Assembly (NCBI GenBank): GCA_030597275.1
Contig: JAUVSB010000017.1
Span: 1-13,545, forward strand
Source of the DNA: Gammaproteobacteria bacterium
GTDB lineage: Bacteria > Pseudomonadota > Gammaproteobacteria > BMS3Bbin11
Reading direction: 5' to 3'
DNA: 13,545 nucleotides
Made by a program: the position numbers and the translations under genes
Notes under the pieces: model-generated
Seen by the model: the letters and a program-made list of their open reading frames with translations, nothing else
What the model was told of the DNA's origin: nothing
The model's database searches: none
In this document: positions 1 through 6,766 of the stretch, one piece after another
How the letters are laid out: each line of letters starts with the position of its first letter
Numbering within the stretch: the first letter of the stretch is position 1

Positions 1-59
1 CATAAACCCAACACCAAAAACACAACATCAAAGCCAGCGCTAAACTAAATTTTTGAACC

Positions 60-359
60 GTGCTGCGGGACTAGTGCCTTGTAATTCCCGTCCAGGCTTG
101 CCGAGGAGCACAGGATGAGTCGGGGGTTTCGGGGTGCGCCTGTTTGAGCGTAGCGAGTTCGCGCCCCGCCGGCTCATTCGAGCATCGCAGGGAACCCGAA
201 GGGCTAGCATGTCGGGAGTCCTTTCTTTTGGTACCTTTTCTTTGGACAAGCAAAGAAAAGATACTCGTCCATGAAGGACGAAAAACTCGATCATGCGTCA
301 GCACAAGACTAAATAAGAACCCGCCAGGATGGGATGAAACCCCAGCCGTGCGCCAGCAC
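60..359. repeat. Structured intergenic repeat element downstream of speA
   Basis: This gene-free stretch is GC-rich and highly structured, unlike the AT-rich DNA at 1-59. It contains a near-perfect 14-base inverted repeat (231-244 with 251-264, one mismatch at 234/261, six-base loop). A perfect 5-base stem follows (266-270 with 276-280), and an 8-base stem with one wobble pair precedes it (131-138 with 160-167). The left end has GTGCTG (60-65). The right end has CAGCAC twice (299-304 and 354-359), inside a 15-base direct repeat with one mismatch (294-308 and 349-363). Short reading frames cross it on both strands, but none looks like a protein. From memory, similar segments with a CTTTTCTTTG/CAAAGAAAAG stem occur in many gammaproteobacterial genomes and give rise to spurious gene calls. 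That resemblance is an inference. The boundaries are approximate. Confidence 0.6.
231..264. repeat. Hairpin inside the repeat element
   Basis: The arms CTTTTCTTTG (235-244) and CAAAGAAAAG (251-260) are perfectly complementary around the loop GACAAG. Beyond one mismatched pair, the flanking GTA and TAC extend the stem. No T-run follows on either strand, so it does not look like a classical intrinsic terminator. It would be transcribed by read-through from speA. Confidence 0.75.
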
Positions 360-368
360 AAGAAAAAA

Positions 369-2246
369 CTAATGTACAAGATAACTATATGACTGCAGGG
401 TGGTCTGTAACTCAGCCATTAACTCCTCGCGTTCGTCTTCCGTCAGGCTGGATGCCAGTGCCTTATTCAGTATCTGCTGTCGTATTTTTACAGGATCATA
501 TTCCACCCGGCTTAGCAGCTGGTCAACATCCTCACCGTGATATAGCTGCTCAAGGTGAATGCTGCCATCTTCATTTAGAATGACATTAGCCGATGCTGTG
601 TCACCGAACAGATTATGAATGTCTCCCAGCGTTTCCTGGTAGGCGCCAACCATAAAAAAACCAAGCAGGTAGCGTTCGCCTGCCTTGATATCATGCAGGG
701 CAAGGGTATTTTCTATGCCGTGCTGATTTACATAGAGGTCAATTCTGCCATCTGAGTCGCAGGTAAGGTCGTGCAGAATGGCCCGGCGCCCGGGTTTCTC
801 ATTAAGACGCTGCAGCGGAACAATGGGGAAAATTTGATCAATCGCCCAGATATCTGGCATAGACTGGAACAGTGAGAAATTACAAAAAACCTTGTCGGCC
901 AGGGTCTCTTTTAGCTCACCTGCCATTGTTTGTAATGATGGATTGGCCGGATCAATGCGTTGCAGAAGCCTGGAGCAGATTTGATAGTAAAATTGTTCTG
1001 CTTTGGCTCTTTCATCAAGATTAATTAAACCCTGATTAAATCTAAGCTGTATCTCCTGCAGGGCATCGTGCAGATCAGCATAGACCTCGCGCAGTGATTG
1101 GCCCTGACCCAGTGCCTTGTCCAGGGCTTGAAATGCGGTAAGCGAATCAAATTCACTGCCTTCATTCCCTGGCAGATTGAAATCATGTTTCTCGACTTCA
1201 GTGATATTGGTTATTAACACAGCGTGATGGGCAACCAGGGCACGGCCCGACTCGCTGAAAACATCCGGCATGTTTATCTCGTGCTGTTTACAGGTATTTG
1301 CCAGAGTATCTATTATCTTAGTAGCGTATTCCGTGACTCCATAATTGACGGAGCATTCGCTGCGGCTGGCCGTTCCTTCGTAATCAACGCCGAGGCCACC
1401 ACCGACGTCAATAATCTTAATGTCGACATGCATCTTTGCCAACTGCACCAAAAACTGAGATGCCTCGCCCATTCCTGTCTGAATATCTCGTATGTTAGAG
1501 ATTTGAGAGCCCAGGTGGATGTGCAACAGCTGCAGGCTGCTGAGCATATCGGCGACCCGCAATTGTTCTATAGCTGATAATACCTGTGAGGAGGTGAGGC
1601 CAAACTTGGATCGATCACCACCGGAGTTTTGCCATTTGCCGCTGGCGATTGAAGCGAGCTTCAGGCGTATGCCAATGAGTGGTTGAATGTTGTGAGCTTT
1701 GCTTTCTTTTATTATAAGGTCTAATTCAGACAGTTTTTCAATGACCAGGTAGACACGTAAACCCATGCGTAAACCGGCAAGGGCAAGGCGGATGTAGTCA
1801 CGGTCTTTGTAGCCATTGCATATGATTGTTCCTCCCTTGTGAGACAGGGCAAGTACTGTCAATAGTTCGGGTTTACTGCCCGCTTCAAGTCCAGCTCTGC
1901 CGCTGGCTGTATTCAGTACTTCCTCAACGACATTGCGGTTCTGGTTAACCTTAATAGGGTAGACCGGGGTATATCTCGCTTTGACACAAGCAGTTTCTAT
2001 TGCCTCGTCAAAAGCCTGGCAAAGTTCATTGACCCGTTGATGAATTATCCTGGGGAAGCGGGCAAGCAATGGCAGCGATAAGCCAGACTGTTGAGCCAGT
2101 TCAGCTACTTCATAGAGATCAATGTTATGTTTGTCGTTATTTCCTGTTACCCGTAGGTGGCCGGATGCTGAGATATCAAAATATCCGTTACCCCAGCGTA
2201 GGATGTTGTAGGTTTGCAGAGATTTTTTACTACTCCAGTCTGACAT
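369..2246 (-). CDS. speA: Biosynthetic arginine decarboxylase
   Basis: This enzyme decarboxylates L-arginine to agmatine in the cytoplasm, the first step of the arginine route to putrescine. The 625-residue length is close to that of other bacterial SpeA proteins (E. coli has about 658). The PLP-binding lysine lies in YPIKVNQ near residue 99, at the start of an alanine-racemase-like barrel. Further barrel motifs are AGSKPELL (~121), HIHLGSQISN (~241), DVGGGLGVDYEG (~279) and ESGRALVAHHAVL (~331). The C-terminal sheet domain carries the catalytic-cysteine motif TCDSDGRIDLYV (~494). The ATG at 2246 gives a normal N-terminus, although no strong ribosome binding site is seen. The gene is divergent from speE with about 100 bases between them. 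No speB or agmatine deiminase gene is in view. The identification is firm. Confidence 0.96.
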   Translation of the reverse strand: MSDWSSKKSLQTYNILRWGNGYFDISASGHLRVTGNNDKHNIDLYEVAELAQQSGLSLPLLARFPRIIHQRVNELCQAFDEAIETACVKARYTPVYPIKVNQNRNVVEEVLNTASGRAGLEAGSKPELLTVLALSHKGGTIICNGYKDRDYIRLALAGLRMGLRVYLVIEKLSELDLIIKESKAHNIQPLIGIRLKLASIASGKWQNSGGDRSKFGLTSSQVLSAIEQLRVADMLSSLQLLHIHLGSQISNIRDIQTGMGEASQFLVQLAKMHVDIKIIDVGGGLGVDYEGTASRSECSVNYGVTEYATKIIDTLANTCKQHEINMPDVFSESGRALVAHHAVLITNITEVEKHDFNLPGNEGSEFDSLTAFQALDKALGQGQSLREVYADLHDALQEIQLRFNQGLINLDERAKAEQFYYQICSRLLQRIDPANPSLQTMAGELKETLADKVFCNFSLFQSMPDIWAIDQIFPIVPLQRLNEKPGRRAILHDLTCDSDGRIDLYVNQHGIENTLALHDIKAGERYLLGFFMVGAYQETLGDIHNLFGDTASANVILNEDGSIHLEQLYHGEDVDQLLSRVEYDPVKIRQQILNKALASSLTEDEREELMAELQTTLQSYSYLVH

Positions 2247-2306
2247 AGTGCTATTTGCTTTGTGAGTCTTAATTAGAATTCGGTAATATTATCATGGAAT
2301 ACCAGT

Positions 2307-2312
2307 TATAAT
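2307..2312 (+). promoter_or_regulatory. Possible -10 element for speE
   Basis: A perfect TATAAT lies 40 bases upstream of the speE ATG, in the AT-rich speA/speE divergent spacer. No convincing -35 box sits 16-18 bases upstream and there is no extended -10 TG. This is a candidate only. Confidence 0.3.
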
Positions 2313-2352
2313 TGGCGCCCGTTATTTGCTATGGATCAGGTGTCCAGACAGG

Positions 2353-3189
2353 ATGAAATTAAACGCTGATAAATGGTTTACTGAAGTTTACTCGGATGAC
2401 GGTTGCGCGCTGTCGTTGGAGTTTTCTGAAAAATTGCACGAGGAGCAAACAGGCTGGCAGAAGCTGGAAATCTATCAGACTACCGGTTTTGGCCGATTGA
2501 TGCTGCTGGACGGCTGTATCATGCTAACCGACAGGGACAACTTCATTTACCATGAAATGATGACTCACCCGGTGCTTTGTTCTCATCCGGACCCAAAGAG
2601 AGTTTTGATTATTGGCGGTGGTGATTGTGGCTGCCTGCGTGAAGTGCTCAAACATAAGGGGATCAAGCATGTTCACCAGGTCGATCTCGATGAGCGTGTG
2701 ACCTGGGCCTCAGAAAAATACTTTCCAGACTTGTGTGAATCGAATAATGATGAACGTGCTATTTTCAGCTTCACCGATGGTGTTGCATTTGTTGAGCAGG
2801 CTGAAGCGGGCAGCTATGATGTCATCATTGTTGATTCAGTGGATCCGGTGGGGCAGGCTGCGAGATTATATTCAGAAGATTTCTATCGAGCCTGTTTTAA
2901 TGCCTTGTCAGAAAAAGGCATTATGATCGCACAGAGTGAATCGCCCTTATTCCATAAGAGTTTGATTGAGAGCATGCAATCCCGTATGGCTGGTGTTGGC
3001 TATAATGACATAAGCAGCCTGTTTTTCCCGCAATGTACTTACCCGTCAGGATGGTGGAGTGCTAGCATGGCCTTCAAGGATGGCAAGCCATCGGAATTCA
3101 GGAAAGTCGACATAGAGACAAAATATTATAATAATGACATCCACCAGGCCGCTCAGGCGGTGCCACAATTTATGCGGAATTCTGATTAG
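2353..3189 (+). CDS. speE: Spermidine synthase (polyamine aminopropyltransferase)
   Basis: The enzyme transfers the aminopropyl group of decarboxylated S-adenosylmethionine to putrescine, giving spermidine and methylthioadenosine. From the ATG at 2353 the protein has 278 residues, the family's usual size. Visible motifs are the N-terminal sheet ending in FGRLMLLDG, then FIYHEMMTHP (64-73), the nucleotide-binding loop LIIGGGDCGCLREV (85-98), and VDSVDPVGQA (160-169) with the catalytic aspartate. YPSGWW follows in the C-terminal part. The binding loop reads GGGDCGC where the textbook enzyme has GGGDG; I recall a GGGDCG subgroup in gammaproteobacteria. A TTG nine codons upstream could extend the frame, but the added residues are not family-like. 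It lies back to back with speA and only 11 bases before the next gene. Putrescine as the preferred acceptor is inferred. Confidence 0.93.
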   Translation: MKLNADKWFTEVYSDDGCALSLEFSEKLHEEQTGWQKLEIYQTTGFGRLMLLDGCIMLTDRDNFIYHEMMTHPVLCSHPDPKRVLIIGGGDCGCLREVLKHKGIKHVHQVDLDERVTWASEKYFPDLCESNNDERAIFSFTDGVAFVEQAEAGSYDVIIVDSVDPVGQAARLYSEDFYRACFNALSEKGIMIAQSESPLFHKSLIESMQSRMAGVGYNDISSLFFPQCTYPSGWWSASMAFKDGKPSEFRKVDIETKYYNNDIHQAAQAVPQFMRNSD

Positions 3190-3200
3190 TCACATAATTC

Positions 3201-4205
3201 ATGAGAAAGCTTGCTCGTAAATTGGTAATTTTGTTTAGCCTGTTCGGTGTTGCTGTGCCGGCACAGGCGAGTAATGGAATGACCGATATGATGCGGGTCA
3301 TGATGGAGATGTTCCTGTGGATGATGGGCGGTGGTAGTGGTGGTATGAACCCTTATAGACTGGGAGGCTTGGGTGGCGGATTAGCTAACCCGCTTCTGGC
3401 CAGCTCTATGCTAGGAAACCCACTACTCGGTAATTCATTATTGGGCGGTTCAGGATTTGGTAATCAGTCGGGCTGGGGTAGTGGTTTGCCGTATAACATC
3501 CAGGGCCTGTATTCACCTCCCGGTTACCCTGGCTCAGCTGCTTACCTCAATCCCTACACAAATCCTTATAGCACTTCTTATTACAACACCTACAGTAATC
3601 CATACACTTCCCCGTACTATGGGAATGCTTATAGCAACCAGCCTTATTACCGGCGTGATTACAGTAATCCATACTACCGAAATCAGTACCCGCGGAATTC
3701 ACCATATAGCCGTTCATACACTCCCGGCCCATACGATACATATCCGCCCCAGGCACAATCTTCCGATCAGGCACGGGTCGTTTTACAGCCAATTATAGTC
3801 AATCCCGGCCAGCAAGGACTGGTACAGCAGCCTGTGACCACGGGGCCTGAGATAAGGCCGCCAATATCTTCTCAAACAGCTCCTGCGGGGCCTGCAGTTT
3901 CCGGCTATGACAGTAATTTTCAATATCAATCAAGAGGGGTCGACAACCCATTGCATGGTCACTGGCAAGGCGTCAATGGAGAATATATGGAGCTGGGCAG
4001 CACGTGGTTTCGTTTACGTTCTAAGGATGCTGACTTAAAAGGGACATACCAGCTAAAAAACAGCATACTCAAGGCAGAGATTGCGGATAGAGAAGAACCC
4101 GTGTACATGCAATATCGGATGTCTGACGGGCATTTGATGTTTCGTTCTGAAGACGGGCAGCTGATGCTGTTTCGCCGCTTACCCAAAAGCTACCCGCTAC
4201 ACTAG
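3201..4205 (+). CDS. Secreted Met/Gly/Tyr-rich protein, unknown function
   Basis: I do not recognise a named family. The 334-residue product starts with a clear signal peptide (MRKLARKL, then a hydrophobic core and a VPAQA cleavage site near residue 23). The mature N-terminus is strikingly Met-rich, with nine Met in residues 27-49. It is followed by a Gly/Leu/Asn segment with NPLL and GNPLLGNSLL repeats (60-82). Next comes a Tyr-rich, low-complexity region with NPY and SPY repeats (104-182; 22 tyrosines in 78 residues), then a Pro/Gln linker. The C-terminal 85 residues (from about LHGHWQG, 251) look like a small beta-rich globular domain. A 15-base DNA direct repeat (3591-3605 and 3660-3674) shows the Tyr region grew by duplication. 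It begins 11 bases after speE and may be co-transcribed. The ribosome binding site is poor. An envelope structural or adhesive role is possible but unproven. Confidence 0.8.
   Translation: MRKLARKLVILFSLFGVAVPAQASNGMTDMMRVMMEMFLWMMGGGSGGMNPYRLGGLGGGLANPLLASSMLGNPLLGNSLLGGSGFGNQSGWGSGLPYNIQGLYSPPGYPGSAAYLNPYTNPYSTSYYNTYSNPYTSPYYGNAYSNQPYYRRDYSNPYYRNQYPRNSPYSRSYTPGPYDTYPPQAQSSDQARVVLQPIIVNPGQQGLVQQPVTTGPEIRPPISSQTAPAGPAVSGYDSNFQYQSRGVDNPLHGHWQGVNGEYMELGSTWFRLRSKDADLKGTYQLKNSILKAEIADREEPVYMQYRMSDGHLMFRSEDGQLMLFRRLPKSYPLH
3591..3674. repeat. In-gene direct repeat TACAGTAATCCATAC
   Basis: The same 15 bases occur at 3591-3605 and 3660-3674, a period of 69 bases (23 codons). Both copies are in the same frame and encode the YSNPY motif of the Tyr-rich region. 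Confidence 0.8.
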
Positions 4206-4221
4206 ATTCATCAGGTGACTG

Positions 4222-4593
4222 TTAACGCCCAGGAACGCCGACCTCAAATACTTCCTTGTTATAACCATGCACTGAGTCATGTGCGCGGATAGAAACACTG
4301 CTCACTCCCTGGGGAATGCGAACGCCTGACAGGCTGCGCGCAAATGGCTGTTCACTGACATGAGGATGAGCAAGTACTCTTTTGCCCAGTACCTTGCCTT
4401 CTGGTGACAGCACTTCCCAGCCATCAGCATAGTGGTCCCATCCTGCATCATCATGCCTGAGAGTGACATCGAATCGATAGCTATCCTTATTCTTAGTTAC
4501 TTCGACATCAACGATTTTGGCCTGGCCAGCGAAGGCAGAGATCGATAGTAACAGCAAGGCTGGAATATAAAATATGGTTTTTGATGGTTTCAT
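4222..4593 (-). CDS. Small secreted conserved hypothetical protein
   Basis: The protein has 123 residues. A signal peptide (MKPSKTIFYIPALLLLSISAFA, cut near residue 22) leads to a compact domain of about 100 residues rich in beta strands. Conspicuous motifs are DVTLRHDDAGWDHYADGWEV (about 42-61), AHPHVSEQPFARSLSGV (about 75-91) and AHDSVHGY near the end. I recall the combination GWDHYADxW, HPHVxEQPFxRSLSG and AHDSVHG from conserved but uncharacterised exported proteins in Proteobacteria; no function is known to me. Conserved His and Asp residues could bind metal, which is speculation. The start has an AGG about ten bases upstream. It follows the SIMPL-domain gene after a 94-base spacer of short repeats and converges on the Tyr-rich gene with a 16-base gap. 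Confidence 0.8.
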   Translation of the reverse strand: MKPSKTIFYIPALLLLSISAFAGQAKIVDVEVTKNKDSYRFDVTLRHDDAGWDHYADGWEVLSPEGKVLGKRVLAHPHVSEQPFARSLSGVRIPQGVSSVSIRAHDSVHGYNKEVFEVGVPGR

Positions 4594-4613
4594 GGTTTGG
4601 CCTGTATTAGTTA

Positions 4614-4684
4614 TAGGTCGTAGGTCGCAAACCTTGTAATTCTAACATTTGTGTATCGTCTGTGGACCTCGGACCTCGGACCTC
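4614..4684. repeat. Two opposed arrays of 7-base tandem repeats
   Basis: TAGGTCG occurs twice in tandem at 4614-4627 and GGACCTC three times at 4664-4684. Their cores, AGGTC and GACCT, are reverse complements with the same 7-base period. The arrays can therefore pair as two 5-base stems separated by a 2-base mismatch, enclosing about 38 bases. The element fills the spacer between the SIMPL gene stop and the next minus-strand gene. Confidence 0.75.
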
Positions 4685-4687
4685 TGT

Positions 4688-5389
4688 TTATGGACTTACT
4701 TCCATCTCGATTGTTCCTGATATATTTACTTTAATCGTGGTGTAGCCTGATTCAAAGGTAGGGGCGGCGATCTCTGAGGAGACAGCCCTGGCGCTGGACA
4801 TAGAAAAGACTGGGCGTGGCGGCTGACCGGAGTGATTGATATTGAGGTTCACCAGGCGGTATTTTTTGAAGCCCATGTTTTTACTAATCAGTGCTGCCTG
4901 CGTATTAAACTTTTTCAGGGCTGCTTCAAGCATACTGGTCTGAATTTTTTCCTTGCGATCAGGCGATACACTGTAGCGGGTCGATTTGATGATTAGAGTT
5001 TTTTGTAATATTTGCACCAGTGCCGCCATGTCCTTGCTGTTCTGGCTGACGAGCACGATAGAGGAAACACCGTGCCAGTGATCAAGGTGTTTGTCGCGTG
5101 AATAGACGGGACGAATTGAATAGTCACTAGTGCTGCTTTTTATGTCTGGGTAGTTATTAATTGTGTCGTTGGCAGATTTGATCGCACGGTTAATTTCATC
5201 AGATAGTTTTGTGGCATCCTTATTATCCAGTTCTACGGCCATAGTCACCATGATTTCATCGTTACTCACTTCTTTTTGCTCGGTAACCTGATACGAGACC
5301 CGGTTATAGGTGTTTGCCTCATTGGCAAATAAAGTGAATGCCGGTGTCGACAGTAACAGCATGGCTGTAATTCGTTTAATGTAACGCAC
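4688..5389 (-). CDS. Periplasmic SIMPL-domain (DUF541, YggE-like) protein
   Basis: The product belongs to the SIMPL/DUF541 family of exported proteins. E. coli YggE is the best-known bacterial member and has been linked to oxidative stress; the biochemical role is unsettled. I place the start at the GTG at 5389 because GGGGAG lies seven bases upstream. A longer frame upstream lacks such a site and would bury the signal peptide. The 233-residue protein begins with a signal peptide (RYIKRITAMLLLSTPAFTLFA). It has the family's pattern: a first strand NRVSYQVTEQKEV, a DHWHGVSSIVLVSQNSKDMA segment, the helix LEAALKKFNTQAALISKNMG with FKKYRLVNLNI after it, and a C-terminal strand VNISGTIEMEV. Its start lies one base after the stop of a 28-codon frame, suggesting translational coupling to apaG. 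Confidence 0.85.
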   Translation of the reverse strand: MRYIKRITAMLLLSTPAFTLFANEANTYNRVSYQVTEQKEVSNDEIMVTMAVELDNKDATKLSDEINRAIKSANDTINNYPDIKSSTSDYSIRPVYSRDKHLDHWHGVSSIVLVSQNSKDMAALVQILQKTLIIKSTRYSVSPDRKEKIQTSMLEAALKKFNTQAALISKNMGFKKYRLVNLNINHSGQPPRPVFSMSSARAVSSEIAAPTFESGYTTIKVNISGTIEMEVSP

Positions 5390-5390
5390 T

Positions 5391-5477
5391 TTATTCTCCC
5401 CAGAGTACATTGTATTGCTGCATGATTTCCCGCACAGAGTCGACTGCAGGATTGAGGGCATCGGTGTTTTCAGACAT
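5391..5477 (-). CDS. Possible 28-residue small protein between apaG and SIMPL gene
   Basis: An ATG at 5477 shares its A with the TGA stop of apaG (TGATG). It opens a frame of 28 codons ending in TAA at 5391, one base before the GTG start of the SIMPL gene. The product begins MSENTDALNP, has a helix-like middle (VDSVREIMQQY) and ends NVLWGE. It is acidic and has no membrane segment or cysteine. The Shine-Dalgarno of the next gene (GGGGAG) lies inside its last codons. This exact fit to both neighbours is how real operon genes are arranged. No homolog is known to me. It could instead be a chance frame that only links translation of its neighbours. Confidence 0.5.
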   Translation of the reverse strand: MSENTDALNPAVDSVREIMQQYNVLWGE

Positions 5478-5848
5478 CAGTGCAATGTACGGGGGCTGGA
5501 GAGGATAAACTCCGGGATCTCCGCATCAAAATTACTTCCACTATCAGTTACCATCTGGTAACTGCCGGACATGGTGCCAACCGGTGTTTTTAGTACTGCT
5601 CCGCTGGTGTACTGGAAACCTTCACCTGGTTTCAGGTGTGGCTGCTCGCCGACTACACCATCACCACGGACTTCTTCAATATGGCCATTGGCATCAGTAA
5701 TTACCCAGTGACGTGTCATTAGCTTTGCCGCCTCAGTACCCGTATTTGTGATGGTGATAGTGTAGGCAAAGACGTACTGTGAATTTGCCGGTGAAGATTC
5801 TGACTCGATATACAGGGTATCGACATCAACATTTATTTGTTGCGACAT
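5477..5848 (-). CDS. apaG: ApaG family protein
   Basis: The 123-residue product is almost all one ApaG (DUF525) domain, an Ig/fibronectin-III-like beta sandwich. Bacterial ApaG was tied to cobalt and magnesium phenotypes, and its molecular activity is not settled. Family motifs are clear: FAYTITITNTGTEAAKLMTR (about 26-45), HWVITDANG, VRGDGVVGEQPHLKPGEGF and YTSGAVLKTPVGTMSGSYQM, with the end EFILSSPR. I chose the ATG at 5848 because it gives the standard family N-terminus and has an AGG about nine bases upstream; the frame stays open for 17 codons further. In E. coli apaG sits with ksgA and apaH. Here it lies between yrfG and a SIMPL gene. Confidence 0.95.
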   Translation of the reverse strand: MSQQINVDVDTLYIESESSPANSQYVFAYTITITNTGTEAAKLMTRHWVITDANGHIEEVRGDGVVGEQPHLKPGEGFQYTSGAVLKTPVGTMSGSYQMVTDSGSNFDAEIPEFILSSPRTLH

Positions 5849-5931
5849 AGTAGTACCTGTTAGCTGATTTGTAGCGTATTTATGATAGCAGAGATACACT
5901 GTCGTTGGGCATTTTCACATAGATATACAGG

Positions 5932-6612
5932 TTACTCCGGCTGATCAGCCAATGGCATGATTTCTGCGAAACGATCAATATGGATATATCGGTCATGCGG
6001 GTCAGGATCGAGTTTTGAATTAGGTTGTAAAATAGCGCGCAGATGCTTGATACCGTATTTTTCTGCAGAATTAAGCACATTTATACTATCGTCAATGAGC
6101 AGTGTATTCTCTGCTGAAAAAGGCTGCCTTTGCTGTAACTTCTCCCAGAAACTAGAGTGCTCCTTCGGTAGACCAATATCATGGGCCGTGATGATTTCAT
6201 CAAGATAGTCGCCAATTGGCGTCTTTTTCATCTTCAGTGATAAGCTCTTACCATGCGCATTAGTGACCAGGATACGTTTCTTACCTGCGTTGGCCAGGGC
6301 ATGCAGGAAGCTAATGACGTCCGGGCGCACGCTGATCAGATGGTCAACTTCCTGTTTTAATATTTCAATGTCCAGCTTGAGCTGGTCCGACCAGTAATCG
6401 ACGCAATACCATTCGAGCGTCCCCTCTGCCTTGCGATAACGCTTCATGAGTTGTTCGCGCGCAAGTTCAAGTGGCAGGCTGTTCGCTTCAGCATAACGAA
6501 CTGGAACGTGTTCGAGCCAGAAGTGCGTATCAAAATGAAGATCTAGCAGGGTCCCGTCCATGTCCAGCAAAACGGTATCAATTTCTGTCCATGGCGGCTG
6601 TAGTGAATTCAT
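5932..6612 (-). CDS. yrfG: GMP/IMP nucleotidase, HAD family
   Basis: This soluble HAD-superfamily phosphatase resembles E. coli YrfG, which dephosphorylates purine nucleoside monophosphates such as GMP and IMP. The 226-residue length matches (E. coli 222). HAD motif I is LLDMDGTLLDL (nucleophile D17, acid D19), followed by the family signature FDTHFWLEHVP. LEWYCVDYWSDQL is also shared with YrfG. Motif II is ILVTNAHGKS, motif III includes the lysine of GLPKEHSSFW, and motif IV is LLIDDSINVL. The ATG at 6612 has AGGGGA about seven bases upstream. It is divergent from nudE, a neighbour it also has in E. coli, and heads the minus-strand cluster that continues with apaG 83 bases downstream. Substrate choice is inferred from the family. 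Confidence 0.92.
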   Translation of the reverse strand: MNSLQPPWTEIDTVLLDMDGTLLDLHFDTHFWLEHVPVRYAEANSLPLELAREQLMKRYRKAEGTLEWYCVDYWSDQLKLDIEILKQEVDHLISVRPDVISFLHALANAGKKRILVTNAHGKSLSLKMKKTPIGDYLDEIITAHDIGLPKEHSSFWEKLQQRQPFSAENTLLIDDSINVLNSAEKYGIKHLRAILQPNSKLDPDPHDRYIHIDRFAEIMPLADQPE

Positions 6613-6711
6613 TTACTGTCCCCTGGTTACAACCATCGAGAGGGATCGAGTGTAGCGCATATTGCGTTGTGTGGATCACCTGGTAACGTAGCTTTCATGT
6701 TCACTAGACCT

Positions 6712-6725
6712 TTCATTGTAATGAA
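6712..6725. repeat. Short palindrome in yrfG/nudE divergent spacer
   Basis: TTCATT and AATGAA form a 6-base inverted repeat around GT. It lies in the 154-base spacer between the divergent yrfG and nudE genes, about 40 bases before the nudE ATG. It could be an operator half-site pair, but it is short and AT-rich enough to arise by chance. Confidence 0.3.
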
Positions 6726-6766
6726 TTCTACGGCAATATAGCAGAGAGCAGTTTTAATAACATATC

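Noticed and set aside
71..392. Overlapping reading frames of 80-100 codons on both strands at the left end
   Set aside because: They cross the structured repeat, have no ribosome binding sites, signal peptides or family motifs, and resemble false calls common on such repeats.
2326..2352. TTG start extending spermidine synthase by nine residues
   Set aside because: The extra residues are not like the family; the ATG at 2353 gives a standard N-terminus.
5390..5461. ATG at 5461 as start of the SIMPL-domain protein
   Set aside because: It would place 24 extra residues before the signal peptide, and the GTG at 5389 has a strong GGGGAG site at ideal distance.
5939..5950. Perfect palindrome GGCTGATCAGCC at the end of yrfG as a terminator
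   Set aside because: It lies inside the coding sequence before the stop and has no T-run after it on the minus strand.
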